DNA from: Linyphia triangularis
Taxonomy: Eukaryota; Arthropoda; Arachnida; Araneae; Linyphiidae
Length of the DNA: 64,000 nucleotides
NCBI GenBank assembly: GCA_963978545.1
Contig: OZ021723.1
Span: forward strand, 49,182,569 to 49,246,568
Direction of reading: 5' to 3'
Part shown: positions 13,839 through 25,025 of the stretch, piece after piece
Layout of the letters: the number at the start of each line of letters is the position of its first letter
Position numbering within the stretch: position 1 is the stretch's first letter
Made by a program: the position numbers and the translations under genes
The notes under the pieces: generated by a model
What the model was told of the DNA's origin: nothing
Seen by the model: the letters and a program-made list of their open reading frames with translations, nothing else
Databases searched by the model: none

Positions 13839-13952
13839 TTAAATGCCTAATTTTGAAGTCAAGAAGAAAAAGAAATTAAAAATTCAGTTACTAACAGATC
13901 TCTTAAAGGAATAAATATAACTTATAACCCCAATATTTCAAGTAAACTGAAA

Positions 13953-14165
13953 AAAAGAGCGTTTCTGAAAAAGTTATTTTGAAGCCTAGAAAATTTCAAA
14001 TACAGAAAATTGAAATTCCAATAAACTGTATATATGTCCACATGTGTGCACGAATGTATTTGGAAATGCATAATACCACAGCAGAACGCCGAAAGAACAT
14101 GCGTTTCCAATAATGTTGTTTTGAAGTCCGTTAAACTTTACAAGAAGATATATAAAATGTTGGAT
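13953..14165. repeat. tandem unit of about 138 bp, about 1.5 copies (locus 1)
   Basis: The segment beginning AAGAGCGTTTCTGAAAAAG near 13954 recurs, diverged, as AAGAACATGCGTTTCCAATA near 14093, about 138 bp later, followed in both by a GTT-TTTTGAAG-CC segment. The same unit occurs at 40674-40996. Two overlapping minus-strand frames here carry the same repeated peptide (LQNNFFRNA / LQNNIIGNA) only because the DNA repeats. Confidence 0.65.
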
Positions 14166-14995
14166 TTTTAACATAATAGTTTAATAGATATATATTTATC
14201 TTCAAGATTTCAGAGAAATTGGGAATAAATGTAGTTTCAAAATCACCTTGAAAAGCAGAATACTTAGAGTTTTGTGTTTTGAGCTAAAATATGTATGAAT
14301 ATTTTTGAAAGAGATATTCTTCAATTGATAAAAAGAATATTTTATGATATGAACGACTTCACGAATTATCAAATGACTAATATGGAGATTAGAATGGCTA
14401 ATTTATTTTAAGGAGAATTGCAACCACCATTAAAAAAAGGAGTTTAAGATTCAACAATTTTTTATATTGTTGTTGAAGAACTTATGAAGTATTAAATGTT
14501 GAGTAATTCGAATTTAACTATGTTGGTGTAAAATTAATTTATATAGAACAATTATAAATAATAATATTAATTTTTATCAATCTTAACATAACAGCTTATT
14601 AGTTTAATTTAGTATATTTTTTTTTTAATTTAATTGGCCTGAATGTAGAATGTCGAATATAGATTGAAAAACTAATACAACTAGTTAAATTTATAGTAAG
14701 TATTGTTAAGTATGCCAATTTTTCAACATAATTACTTTAAATGGCATTTCTAACGAAAAAATGACTAATAACAAATTCTACTCGAATTTATTACGTGATA
14801 CAGTACATAATCCAAAAAAGGTCCTTTAGTATCCACAACAAGTACTTTAAAAATGTCTCCTTTTCTTTTACATAACATCAAACAACAAAACCATTTGTTG
14901 TACATTTACTCAACAACTTTCGAACAACAATAGTAAAAACATTTTTAAAGTTACTTTTAGATCCCTACACAAAAGAATACTTCATACAACACAAC
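14166..14995. other. A+T-rich stretch without a recognisable gene
   Basis: Faint further similarity to the 138-bp unit may continue to about 14340 (TTTCAAAATCACCTTGAAA-like segments). Otherwise nothing is seen. Confidence 0.5.
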
Positions 14996-15192
14996 TATCT
15001 TTTTTTCCTAATTTCCCATATTCTAATGGAACGCATCTTCTTTCTCAGGCTAGGATGTTCCGTCAGTCGTCGAATTTATCTAAGAATAACTGTCTGGGGC
15101 TCGACTTGCCATATGTCATTAGGCCACTCTTTGCCGGGATCGATGGAACAATATGCTTCACCACGTGCTTTTGACCCACCTAGAGGTCCCAT
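14996..15192 (-). pseudogene. unidentified decayed coding fragment
   Basis: Minus-strand reading from 15192 gives MGPLGGSKARGEAYCSIDPG, then KEWPNDIWQVEPQTVILR, one stop (15076-15078), and in the same frame IRRLTEHPSLRKKMRSIRI to a stop near 14996. Composition is unlike the Ile/Phe/Lys-rich noise frames nearby, and the DNA is G+C-richer than its surroundings. Just upstream on the same strand, in another frame, is YRKARTIRDEKWDL, preceded by a pyrimidine tract ending TTTGTAG that could be a splice acceptor. I do not recognise the family. It could be a transposon relic, a decayed host exon, or chance. Confidence 0.3.
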
Positions 15193-17899
15193 TTTTCATC
15201 CCTAATGGTTCTTGCCTTCCTATAACTACAAAGAGAAAAAACCCTTAAGTGCAGTGCCATCGGAGAGACGCAAGTAGCAATTTCAGACACACAAATTAGA
15301 TCGGGAGGGCAAAGGGAATACTCTCTTGCGCATAAACATATGAGATGCATTTTTCTAGAGTCTAATAGGAATTCTGTTAACAAAAACCTTTCATCAGAAA
15401 GAGTATTATTACTAATTTGGGTTTTATAAGAATGTACATTGTTATTTATGTTCCTTAAATCAGGTACAATCGATGCCAGAAAAACTATTATGAAATAAAA
15501 TTATGGAGGAAATGGCTTTAACGCTTGAGATTCAAACCAACCAACTAAGAAGGATCTGGGACATCACACAACTTTAAATTTTAATACAAAAAATGCAACT
15601 TCTTTAAAATCTTAAATGGAAATGTGTAATTTATCGTTTACGTATTCGTACTATATTTTTGCTAAAAAATTTATCTTCAATTTGGGGATTTTTTTACTTA
15701 CAAAAATGGTTGGGAATTCTTAGGTGTTGCAAAAAAAAAAAAATCACACTGAACGTACTGGAGACTATATATGAGTGATTCTGATGAAGGGTATCCTTTT
15801 TCTATTCCATGTCTACGAAACCCAAAATAATACATTTTGACAGATAATTTTTACTTGCCCTTAGCATATTTTAATCGACAAATTAAATTCATTTTAATAG
15901 TTTTTCTCATAATTTTGTTTTCAAAAACCACACATTTAATACTGATACGTCATTTCTAGCCACTGTCTCTTTTCTCACATTCAGTCTATCATGATCAATG
16001 TTATACCATATAAAATTTAATGTACATTTTTAATTGCCATATTTTATTGCGTAGAAAACATTTCAATTTCGAAAATATAGAGAGTTTCCTTAAGAAAGTA
16101 GTATAAAAGTGCTACACTGATTTCTTAACTTGTCTTTCGCTCTTTGTTTCACTAACATTTAATAGTTTTTACATTCTTTCTTGACCATTAAATGACACTA
16201 TTGATCAAATAACATGCGCTGGGAGTAGCACACATTTTGAATATAATAATATTGCTGGAAGTACCTTTATAATTCTTAGTTAGAACTGCTGAAGTTGATA
16301 CTTAGAAAAAATAATTATATTGCTGCCATTACCATCCTTAATTTTTAATTACCTTAAATTCTATTTAATCTTATTATATTATGTATTATTTTTCTAAATA
16401 AAATTCTGATATAAATTTAAAATTAAAAAATATATATATAAAAAATTATCATTCTTTACATTATGATAGCTAAAATATAGGGAAATGCCATTACCATCCA
16501 ATTAATCACTATCGTCATACTAAAACTTAAACATCCTTTATTAATTTGACTTTTAATATTTTATTGATAGACTTTGAAGTATTTACTATATCAATATTTT
16601 GAGCAAATAACTTTATATTGGGTATGTTTTATGTTAAAAAGTATATTTTTTCCATTACACAAAATAATAGCTATACAAAAACATTTATTTTAGTTAAAAA
16701 AAATAAGCTGAAAATTATCTGTTTGAATTTAACTATTGAAAATAAACAGTATAATTTCTACATGATTAAGGATGGTGATGATAATTTTTGCTTAATTTAC
16801 ATGATTGAGCATAATTATTTTTTAAATAAATTCTTGCGTTTCTTAAACCTTCATACTTTTATAAAGATACAGTTCTCAGCTTTCTAAAAATTGCCAAAAT
16901 GTACTTTAAGCGAAATCTTTAAAATTTTAACATTTTGAAGCCTAAACCGGACATTTCAGGAGAAAGACCCATATTATTGTTTAACGATTGCAATAGTATA
17001 CCTTTAGAAAATATGCAGATGATAAAACTAAATAATTTTAGTTGTAGGAACTAGGATTAATTAGATGCATACCAATTTTACTCGCTTACGTGGCCTGAAA
17101 ATTTCATTGTTAAAGAAAAAAACTGCTGAGTGTTAGAAAATACAATTTTAATTGTGGTAGAATATTAATTTCTCATCTACTTACGACTTTTTATAATAAA
17201 TGTGTACATCATAGTAAATTTAGTATAGATATCTGCTGACTGCAGTATTGCATACATTTATACTTTGCACATATGCATACATAGTACATACTTATAGACA
17301 TTGCATACATACAGGTTTATTAATTTTATTTATTTATTATTTTTTAAATTGGCTAATGCTTTTTCCTTAGAGATTTTATTACTTCTCTTTACTTAATAGC
17401 TTTACTTTGTAAAAACAGTAACATTTGTTACGCTCTTTGAAAACAAGGTTGAAATCACAACACACACCATTTTTTCACATATTCTTCATCACTTGTTTTT
17501 TATTCCAAATAAAATATTACTTTCTAACCTATCTTTTGAATTGAATGCAGGCAAAAACAAAGTTTATTTTCACAACAATTGCAGCAAAAAATATGTCAAT
17601 AATGATATTAATAAAGGCTCTACAAAAAAAAAAAAGCCATATATTTTTATCATTTGTATCTATAAGATATAAAAAAAGTTCATATATAAGATTCATTTTT
17701 AAGATTCTAGGTATTTAGATGCGTCAAAATGGAGTATAAATAGTAAAGAACCTATTAAAATAATACCTATGAAGAATATATAGATTTTTTTTTATAACTA
17801 ATGAAGGAAAATAGGAAGACAAAAGCGAGTTTTCCCTTTTTATTTAATTTTAAATATCCATTGTAAACTAATTAGTTGTATTACTTATTCTCAACTTTT
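15193..17899. other. A+T-rich stretch without a recognisable gene
   Basis: The 15180-15383 minus frame overlaps the decayed fragment. The 89-codon frame at 16618-16887 plus is Asn/Ile/Phe/Lys-rich with no motif. Nothing else is seen. Confidence 0.55.
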
Positions 17900-20135
17900 C
17901 AGACCAAAATAAGCACACAACCTTATTTTATGCAATTTAGCTTTCTATAGCAACACTGTGGTGAAGTGACAAGCTTCGTTTCTTTTTGATAACTGTCCCT
18001 CCAACCACTTTGATTACAATGTTTAATTATGGAATAATTGCTAATAATGGAATTGGCGGTTGGAAAACGAAATTTTTCTATTACAAGGACGCCGAGGTCT
18101 GTTGTTTTGGACATTGCTGGTGTAAGCAACACAGCAAATATTTTGGGGATTAAAATTAATTAGTGGATTGTTCATATTTTCTCCTTAAACTCTCGGAGAG
18201 AAAGAAAATGCTTTGGTTTCGGAAGGAGACGTCATATTTTGACGATTTATTTAATAGAGGTCTGAACTAAGAGCAAAAGATTTCAACACAATGGACACTA
18301 TCCAGTCAAAAGGGTATAGCCGTAAGGCGGGTTTGAGTAAAAGTAAGAGCTATTTAAACTACAGCATCGAAAGAAATGAGTAAAATCGAGTTTTTAAAAA
18401 CTCATACAGAGCCCAAAAAGACATTTTCCTAAACTTCATCTGCTCCTCTCTTCTTTTTCTTGCCAGCGACATTTTTCTCAACAACGGTTAAACCCCTGTA
18501 TGACCGCTGAAGTGTGGTAGTTAACTAACTCCCTGAATAAATTATTTCTGGATCCAACATGTCGTCACAGAAATCAGGAATTGTTAGCCACTATCAATAA
18601 ATTTAATTGAAATTCAAGTGCTAGGCAAAATAATGTATTGAATGGTGGAGGGTTTTTTTTTGTTTTTTTTTGTTGTTTAATCTTAGCTTTGAATTATAAT
18701 GGTGTTTAAATGAACATATCATTTGTTTCAAATGTAATATTAAAATCGTTTTAACATTTAAAAGAAATATAAATTAACCTTCAAATGATACAAAACTCTT
18801 CACTGAAATATAAATTTCTTTCTTTTTTTTTTCTTTCCATCCTATCAAATTATGCAGATCGTAATTTGTTCTTCCATCCTCTAAGATACCATGTTACTCC
18901 TCATGAAACGGGAGCTGCATACTTTTATTACCAGAATAATTTTCAAAATTAAGAATGAGTTTCAACCAAAGTTTGCAGCTGTGTATTTTTTCCTTCCATA
19001 AAGATACCAGACACTCCAACTAGCCCAGCCTCTTATTAAAAGCCTCTTCACAACCTTCTTCTTTTGTTCTAATTTCACTTCGAATTTCTTCCACCAGATG
19101 GGATTGCGCAGTGTACCAACAAATCTTGCACTATCTGAACAATTAGCGGGTACCAGTAACGTTATATTCCGCCCTCCCAACAGAATTGCCTTAAAAACTA
19201 AACTATGCGCTTTAATTAGGCGGCGACGTGGATAGCGCAGAACAATACCCATGAGACCAGAACTCCCTCTGCGTCATATTAATTAGCTGAATCAACGCGA
19301 TAATACGTTTTTGAGCTCGATCTCGCTTTGGCTCATTAAATTTTGTACCCAACTTTCTACCCGACAAGAGTTCTCACTTTAACAACCATTGATGGCGTGA
19401 CTCAGAACTCAGACACCAGTGCAAATAATTAGGCTGGAATACTGGGTTTCAGTTTTGCTGTATGTATTTCTTTGTTTCATTGGAGTAAATAAAATATCCG
19501 CGGGACCAATTTGGACCAGAAAATTACAGTTTATTGTAAGTGAAGTTGTTAACGGAAAAGGAAGGGATAGAACTAGGGTTAGAGAAGAAATTTAAAATTA
19601 ATTGGACTTAAACGTGTGTATAGTGTTTATGACGCAGAGAGATGATAAAAACGGAGATGTGATCAAATCCCTAAAGTAGATGATAAATTTACGGAAGGAG
19701 TTAAAATGGTCTGTTGGGTGGTTTTGATCAAATACCTCAGCGGTTCTAATGAAAAGATGAAATAAACAAGTCAGGGCCTAAGAATTAGTCCTACCTAAGA
19801 ATTTTAAGTCCGAGGTCTGGCAATGCTGACTCGCACAGCTCTATGTTTCGCTTGTTACAGAGCCTCGCTTCTGTCGTGACACACATAGTAGTACATAAAC
19901 ATATCACGAGAAAGGTTGTGCGCATTTTTATTACTGTTTTCTATATTTCTAGTTTTATCAAATACCTACAGTGGGAAAATGGGTATAGATATAGAAAAAA
20001 ATTAAACTGTGATTGAGTTTGTATCTGAAGGACATTTTTGAACAAGTGACATGATAAAGAAAAATGTGTATGGACTCGCGAATGAATAGAAGCTATCACA
20101 GTCATTGAACAATTTAAATAATCAACACTACTTAA
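17900..20135. other. moderately G+C-richer stretch, no identified gene
   Basis: Base composition is less extreme than nearby, especially at 18180-18560 and 18960-19480. A minus-strand frame at 18962-19252 encodes 96 residues beginning MGIVLRYPRRRLIKAHSLVF. It contains a basic segment (KLEQKKKVVKRLL) but no family motif, and I do not claim it as a gene. The stretch could hold regulatory DNA or an old repeat. Confidence 0.35.
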
Positions 20136-21021
20136 TAGTCCAGTCATTTTAGGGCTAAACAAAGCCAAATTTCAAACAAATTGCAACAAAAAGTTGTTAA
20201 GGTTTTTTAATCCCAAAAAATGTCCATATCAGAAGTCTAGAAAAATCTAAGTAGAGGAAGGCCCCCATATTGGCCTCCATCTTGAATTTCTGTCTTAATA
20301 GTTAAATGCTCATAATGAATGCTACAAGGCTCCGATTTCCTTCAAATATGTACTGTACGCAAAAAAAAAAAATCCGAACGATGGCTGTATCTTTGGTTCT
20401 AATTATCGTAGAATCTTGCGGTTTTGCACCAAAAGGCTTTGTTTACGATTTTCTATATGTCTGATACAAAAAAAATTCTTAGAAGCTGTATACTACTCCA
20501 TCTTTACAAATTTCAATATGAACCCCTATTTTTTATGTTTTCATTCGATTTAGAATACCAAATTATGAAATTTGGTATTTAGATTTTTTTTTTTTTTTTT
20601 AATTTTTTTTTTTTATTCTAAATCTAAATAATATAATATTATGGGTTGCCATTGAACTTTTTAAACTTTGGTTTAGTTTTAATATGTAGATGATCCCTCA
20701 TGATAAAAAAAATTATATACAATTAATAAAGACCTTCCACAATTTACAACGGTATTTGACTTTTGTTATTTCATCAATTAGAATGCAAGATATATATTTG
20801 GTACATATTTGTAGAAAATTGCAGTTATGTAGTATTATGAACATTTTACTATTACGAGACAAAATCAAGATGGCAACCAATCGCCAATATGGCGGGCTTC
20901 CGTTACTTAGATTTTTCTAGACTTTTCATATGCTGTTCAGGACATTTTTCTAAAGCTAAAAAACCTTTTGTTATATTTTATTTGATGTTTGGCCTTTTTT
21001 TGCTCTAAAATGACTGGACTA
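20136..21021. mobile_element. long-TIR non-autonomous DNA transposon
   Basis: The outer 15 bases TAGTCCAGTCATTTT (20136-20150) are exactly inverted at 21007-21021. Similarity then continues inward for roughly 220 bp on each side, through AAGTCTAGAAAAATCTAAGTA, a CCATATTGGC segment, CCATCTTGA and ACAAATATGTAC. The interior (about 20380-20790) is A+T-rich with a small hairpin (TACCAAAT / ATTTGGTA) and no coding frame. The outermost TA on both sides may be the target duplication. Together these describe a MITE-like element with long terminal inverted repeats. Superfamily uncertain, with TA favouring Tc1/mariner-like. Confidence 0.75.
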
Positions 21022-21120
21022 CAAACAAAACATACTAATAAAAGTATTTTTAATACTATTACTATAAAAAAGTTTTTTAAATAGAATGTGTTGCTGATAG
21101 ATAATGTTAAGCATCAAAAA

Positions 21121-21348
21121 CTCTTTTTTTTTTGTACATATTTGAAGGAAATCGAAGCCTTGTAGCATTATTTATGGGCATTTAACTGTTACGACAGAAG
21201 TTCAAGATGGCGGTTAATATAGCGACCTTTTGTCACTAATTTTTCTAGACTTTTGATATGTTGTTAAGCTCTTTTTCCAGAGTCTAAAAATCCTTAAAAA
21301 CCTTTTGCTGCAATTTGTTTAATGTTTTCATCTAAAATGACTGAACTA
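21121..21348 (+). repeat. half copy of the long-TIR element
   Basis: About 228 bp matching the right arm of the 20136-21021 element in the same orientation. It runs from GTACATATTTGAAGGAAATC through AAGATGGCGG and CTAATTTTTCTAGACTTTTG to AAAATGACTGAACTA, so three related arms lie within 1.2 kb. It is either a truncated second insertion or a local rearrangement. Confidence 0.75.
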
Positions 21349-22106
21349 TAAAGTACTATTATATTGCAACAGAACTATTACGGAAAAAAATACAATGCTA
21401 TAGAAGGAAGTACTAAAAAATCTTTGATTTTGCAGAGAAAGTAGAAACGCTTTCCATACAGCTATTAAAACATTTACCGAAATTGTTCCACAATTTAACC
21501 TAAGTCCGTGTGAGATTGCAGGAAAAATATCCTTTTTTGGAGGTCAAGATAAGAAGTGTTCCTATAAGCAATCCAAAATGCAATGTAAAAAGTTGTGACT
21601 ATAAAAAAGTAGCGTACTTTGTAACTCGAAATGCCACAAATCAACAAAGTGTTTTAATAAATATGAATGAACATTATTATTTATTAACTACATTCACTAA
21701 AAATGCTTAAAATTTCACAAAAATATATTTTTCTTTTTAAAAATATATAATAAATATTATTTCATCTTTTCACTAAAACAGTTTAGGGATTTGATCAAAT
21801 CACTTAATTTCTGAGGGGAAATCACCCAAATGAGTTGTAATTTTATCATCTTCTGTGAATTGATCATGTACCTTACACTGTTTAAAATTTGGATCCACCT
21901 TGCAACAAAAATTGGTTCCCATTTAGCTGCAACCAACATTTCATTTGGTGCTTAATTTCACGATTTAATATATATATATATATATATATACATATACCTT
22001 GAACAATGTGTTTAAATACATATTTCTTAAAATTCAACGCCAGTTTAATATCAGGTATAAAATCCAAAGACGTTATTAGCTACAAGTTTGACAGCGTTTG
22101 ATGAAA
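21349..22106. other. A+T-rich spacer
   Basis: Frames of about 60 codons only. A TA run lies near 21967-21990. No gene is seen. Confidence 0.55.
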
Positions 22107-22108
22107 TA

Positions 22109-22138
22109 CACTATCTGGCCAAAAGTATCCGGACACCC
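22109..22138 (+). repeat. left TIR of the second Tc1-like element
   Basis: Thirty bases with no mismatch to the inverse of 25537-25566. Confidence 0.96.
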
Positions 22139-22792
22139 AGTGGTATGGACTTAGAGCATCCTGAGGCACATATTAATATGATGTTGGTCCCCCTTTTGCA
22201 TCGATGACAGCCTGCACACGTTTGAGAAGACTTTCCACCAATTTTTGATAAGTGACCATAGGAATTGCCTTCCATGCGTCCATCATAGCTGAAGTGATAG
22301 CTTGCAGTGAAGATGGTTGATTTGGCTGGCTACGTAATCTGCGCTCTAACTCGTCCCAAAGGTGTTCTATGGGATTTAGATTGGGGCTCTAAGAAGGCCA
22401 GTCCAGTTTTTGAGCACCCATTTCGTCAAACCACGTCTGTGCAAGCCTCGATGTGTAAATGGAGCAGTTATCTTGTTGGAAGAGAAATGGGCCTTCCCCG
22501 AAATATTGCCATTAGAGTTGGGAGTGCAGCATTGTCCAGAATATCCACCTACATCTCAGAGTTCATGTTTCCAACCACAGGAACTATCGGACCCAGGCCA
22601 AACCACGAGAAACACCCCCACACCATTATGCCTCCACCACCAAACTTAACAGTCGGCACAATGCAGTCAATATAGAAACGTTCGCCAGGCATCCGCCAAA
22701 CCCAGACGCTTCCATACGACTGCCAGACTGTAAAGCGAGATTCATCACTCCAAAGAACAGTTTTCCACATGTCCACAGTCCAGTGACGGTGA

Positions 22793-22799
22793 GTTCTAC
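22793..22799 (+). repeat. 7-bp target duplication, left (GTTCTAC)
   Basis: Identical to 25019-25025. A single copy exactly rejoins the Tc1 transposase reading (CRT followed by HRHW), which proves it is the insertion footprint. Neighbouring bases do not match, so 7 bp is the maximum length. Confidence 0.95.
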
Positions 22800-22847
22800 C
22801 AACACCACCTAAAGTACAAGGCCCAATCACTCTCACTTCTGGTTGCC

Positions 22848-22859
22848 GTGACGTCATCA
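22848..22859 (+). promoter_or_regulatory. subterminal TGACGTCA palindrome, left
   Basis: GTGACGTCATCA lies 48 bases inside the left end of the P-like element. The inverse lies 36 bases inside the right end. TGACGTCA is the CRE palindrome bound by CREB/ATF bZIP proteins. In P elements, subterminal internal sites bind transposase. Which role applies here is not known. Confidence 0.55.
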
Positions 22860-23013
22860 CAAGAAGTTATACTGAAACAGCTAGATCTAATTTCTTTACT
22901 TCATCCGGATGTCAGCAGCAGAGCACATTCGTATTTAGGCTTAGCAATGGCGTTGATGCTTGATGGTAGATATTTGTGAGCGTTTTTATTTATAGCTTTC
23001 AACAGACTTGTAA

Positions 23014-23443
23014 TTGAGTAGCCATTTGCGAGCGTTATTATTTATCGTTTTTATTGAGAAGAATACCATCTATGATACCTGTTGTGTAACTAGTTGCAGT
23101 GGAAATCGCAACCCAGACAGCATAATGTCCATTTTTAAGTTTCTCGAAGATCCGGAACTGCGTCAGAAATGGATCCAATCCAATACCAGAAAAGGATTGA
23201 AACCCTCAAAATATTCAAGGGTAAGTACAAATCTTGGGCGTATTGACTTATATAAATGTTTTTAATAATAAACTTGTGTAAGTTTTTATCCGAAATGTTT
23301 TTAACTTTTTAAATTTAACTAAACTATAACACTAAATGTGTTCTAAACAGTTTTATAGCAACCATAATTGGTACCTATTTAACTGTTTATTTTAGCTCCA
23401 AATAGTAACTAAAAGTAGCCAAGTCCCTGTAGTGTATTTCTAC

Positions 23444-23479
<36 letters not shown>

Positions 23480-24239
23480 ACAATTAACCTTTTTTTTTTT
23501 TTTTTTTTAATTGTTGACCGATAATTCCGCAGTAAAAAAATTAAAATATGGGTTGAAATTCCAAGTCCTATATGAATTTTGCGCCAAGGTGATTTTCGCC
23601 AAAAAATGTCAATTTTTTTAATGTCAAATGAACTGCTATAGTTGCCATAATTTGGCGCAGTTTTATGTAAACAATTCCAAAAACAAACCAGAATCCGTAC
23701 CGGACTTGGATATTTAGCTAAAATGTGTATACGAATATATTTATTTCTACATTTTGACTTAATTATCTCATTTATATTTAAAATGTGTCATCTTAGTGGA
23801 AACGGTATAATTTATTTTGTATATATAATTTATTTCCCTTCTTCTTAAACTAATTTATCGAAAAACTCAACTATTTTAAGAATGCTTAAGATTGTTTGTT
23901 TTTTTATTTTAAGTATATATATATTCCAAGGTGTGTATTCTACATTTCCAAAATGAGTATATATGCAGAATTACTGAGGCTTTTGACAGCAAGACAGGAG
24001 AGAAAATATCTGCTCCGTTGAAGTACCTTCGCCTGACAAATAATGCTGTGCCAACTATTTTCCTTAACTGCCCTTCTTATTTATCATCTACTTCAAACAT
24101 CAGAGAAAGCGTGGTTAAAAAACAAGAGCGGATTGTGAACTTTAATTTGAAAAAGGCAATTGCTGAAAGTTTACAAGAGATGAAGAAAAAGCAAGCAAGG
24201 ATGACATTTTCATCATTCGAAGAACTGTGTGAAAAGTAA
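23014..24239 (+). pseudogene. THAP-domain protein of the P-like element (two exons)
   Basis: Exon 1 (about 23014-23220) and exon 2 (23931-24239) join in phase 0 to one THAP zinc finger, the site-specific DNA-binding domain of P-element transposases and THAP proteins. Exon 1 has DTCCVTSCSGN (first zinc Cys pair), the core Trp in RQKWIQSNTRKG and ends KYSR. Exon 2 opens VCILHF (the C-x2-H pair) and includes NNAVPTIF, the conserved AVPTxF end of THAP domains. A Lys/Glu-rich predicted helix follows (LKKAIAESLQEMKKKQARM). No in-frame ATG precedes the domain, so the start is lost or in an unseen upstream exon. After the stop at 24237-24239 the reading resumes one base back as VNNVSLPAGWSHLKESGILI, so one A has probably been lost from GAAAAAGTA. 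The domain itself looks intact, but the gene is probably dead. Confidence 0.85.
23221..23930 (+). other. intron in the THAP gene
   Basis: A 710-bp GT-AG intron. Donor AGG|GTAAGT matches the consensus, and the acceptor is TATATTCCAAG|GTG. It splits the THAP finger between its two zinc-ligand pairs and leaves the frame unchanged. It contains T runs at 23446-23476 and 23490-23508. It shows that the element was spliced in a eukaryotic nucleus. Confidence 0.85.
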
Positions 24240-24560
24240 ATAACGTTTCTTTACCTGCTGGGTGGTCTCATTTGAAAGAATCTGGAATATTGATATTATT
24301 TTAATTAATTTTAAACCCAGAACCTCTTATTACAAAATCAATAGTAGTAGATGATAAACTTTTTTTAAATATTTATATTGATAATGTTCATATAACAAAA
24401 TTAAATGAAATATGCATACCTTCAAATGTAAATGTGAAAAAATTTCCACTTTAATTGAGAATTTAAATAACTATAATAGTAATGATAGAAATCAATTCTT
24501 CTCCAAACTTCAAATTATTTGTAAGCATTTTATGACCTATTAACTAATGATTTTTTCCAT
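24238..24560 (+). pseudogene. decayed continuation of the P-like transposase
   Basis: From the third base of the last exon-2 codon, one frame reads VNNVSLPAGWSHLKESGILI, LF, one stop, then LILNPEPLITKSIVVDDKLF and LNIYIDNVHI to a stop after VKKFPL. One base further on, another frame continues LIENLNNYNSNDRNQFFSKL and QIICKHFMTY. The pattern (Gly-Trp, hydrophobic strands, a KSIVVDDKL-like strand, then an acidic-aromatic helix) is what I would expect after the THAP and helix regions of P-like transposases. This is inference from layout, not a recognised motif. No catalytic Asp/Glu motif can be assigned, and the rest of the element to 25018 is A+T-rich non-coding DNA with a possible AATAAA signal near 24655. 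Confidence 0.5.
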
Positions 24561-24970
24561 AAAAATTGTATTAATTTGAAAATGACAATGTTGGCAGGTA
24601 TGTAATATATTTCTTAAGTTAATAATGTGTGTGTTGTATGTGTTAATATTGTAAATAAAAAAATTTGATTACTCTAAACCCAGTTCCATGTTCTTTTTAT
24701 AAATAAATAAAATTTACACTATTGATAAATATATAAATGCCAAAAAATAGAAATTTTTTGTGTTTAATATAATTTTATTTTAAAACCTTTTAATTTGGGA
24801 AATTTTTATTTTAGTAATTGAAAATCGAATGAAAAGCATTGAATATTTGAATGCTGTATAACAATTTGAAATTTAGCAATGAATTCTCTGAATAAAAAAA
24901 CTTATTCATGTTGTTTTCAAACTACGCTAAATAATGAAACCGCAATGAAAGTAAACCGTCCAACTTCTCT

Positions 24971-24982
24971 TGATGACGTCAC
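24971..24982 (-). promoter_or_regulatory. subterminal TGACGTCA palindrome, right
   Basis: Inverse partner of the left subterminal motif. Both arms keep the 12 bases exactly while the DNA around them has diverged, which suggests the motif was under selection when the element was active. Confidence 0.55.
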
Positions 24983-25018
24983 AAACAAGTGGTAAGGCCT
25001 TGTCTTTAGGTGGTGTTG

Positions 25019-25025
25019 GTTCTAC
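25019..25025 (+). repeat. 7-bp target duplication, right (GTTCTAC)
   Basis: Exact copy of 22793-22799 on the other side of the P-like element. Confidence 0.95.

Larger units (their letters stand above)
22800..25018 (+). mobile_element. P-element-like transposon with a THAP gene, nested in Tc1
   Basis: A 2219-bp insertion beginning CAACACCACCTAAAG and ending with the inverse. After the identical 15 bases the arms continue similar, with a one-base indel (ACAAGGCC), and each contains TGATGACGTCAC or its inverse as a subterminal motif (22848-22859 and 24971-24982), followed by an AAGAAGTT/AGAAGTTG-like segment. It carries a two-exon THAP-domain gene and decayed downstream coding sequence, but no recognisable catalytic domain, so it is an internally deleted, non-autonomous copy. 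THAP-type DNA-binding domains at the N terminus, CA-starting ends and a 7-8-bp target duplication fit the P superfamily (canonical P duplications are 8 bp). Alternative: another THAP-bearing superfamily. Confidence 0.85.

Noticed and set aside
16618..16887. 89-codon plus frame
   Set aside because: Asn/Ile/Phe/Lys-rich composition equals that of random A+T-rich DNA. No motif and no similarity elsewhere.
18962..19252. 96-codon minus frame in a G+C-richer patch
   Set aside because: No domain, splice signals or second copy seen. Noted in the region entry only.
22307..22675. 122-codon plus-strand frame
   Set aside because: Antisense of the Tc1 transposase 3' half, which is fully explained on the minus strand by DD34E motifs.
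22800..25018. A 5-bp target duplication TTCTA with ends starting CC
   Set aside because: The longest exact duplication is GTTCTAC (7 bp), which also gives symmetrical CA-starting ends as in P elements. The shorter reading is possible but less economical.
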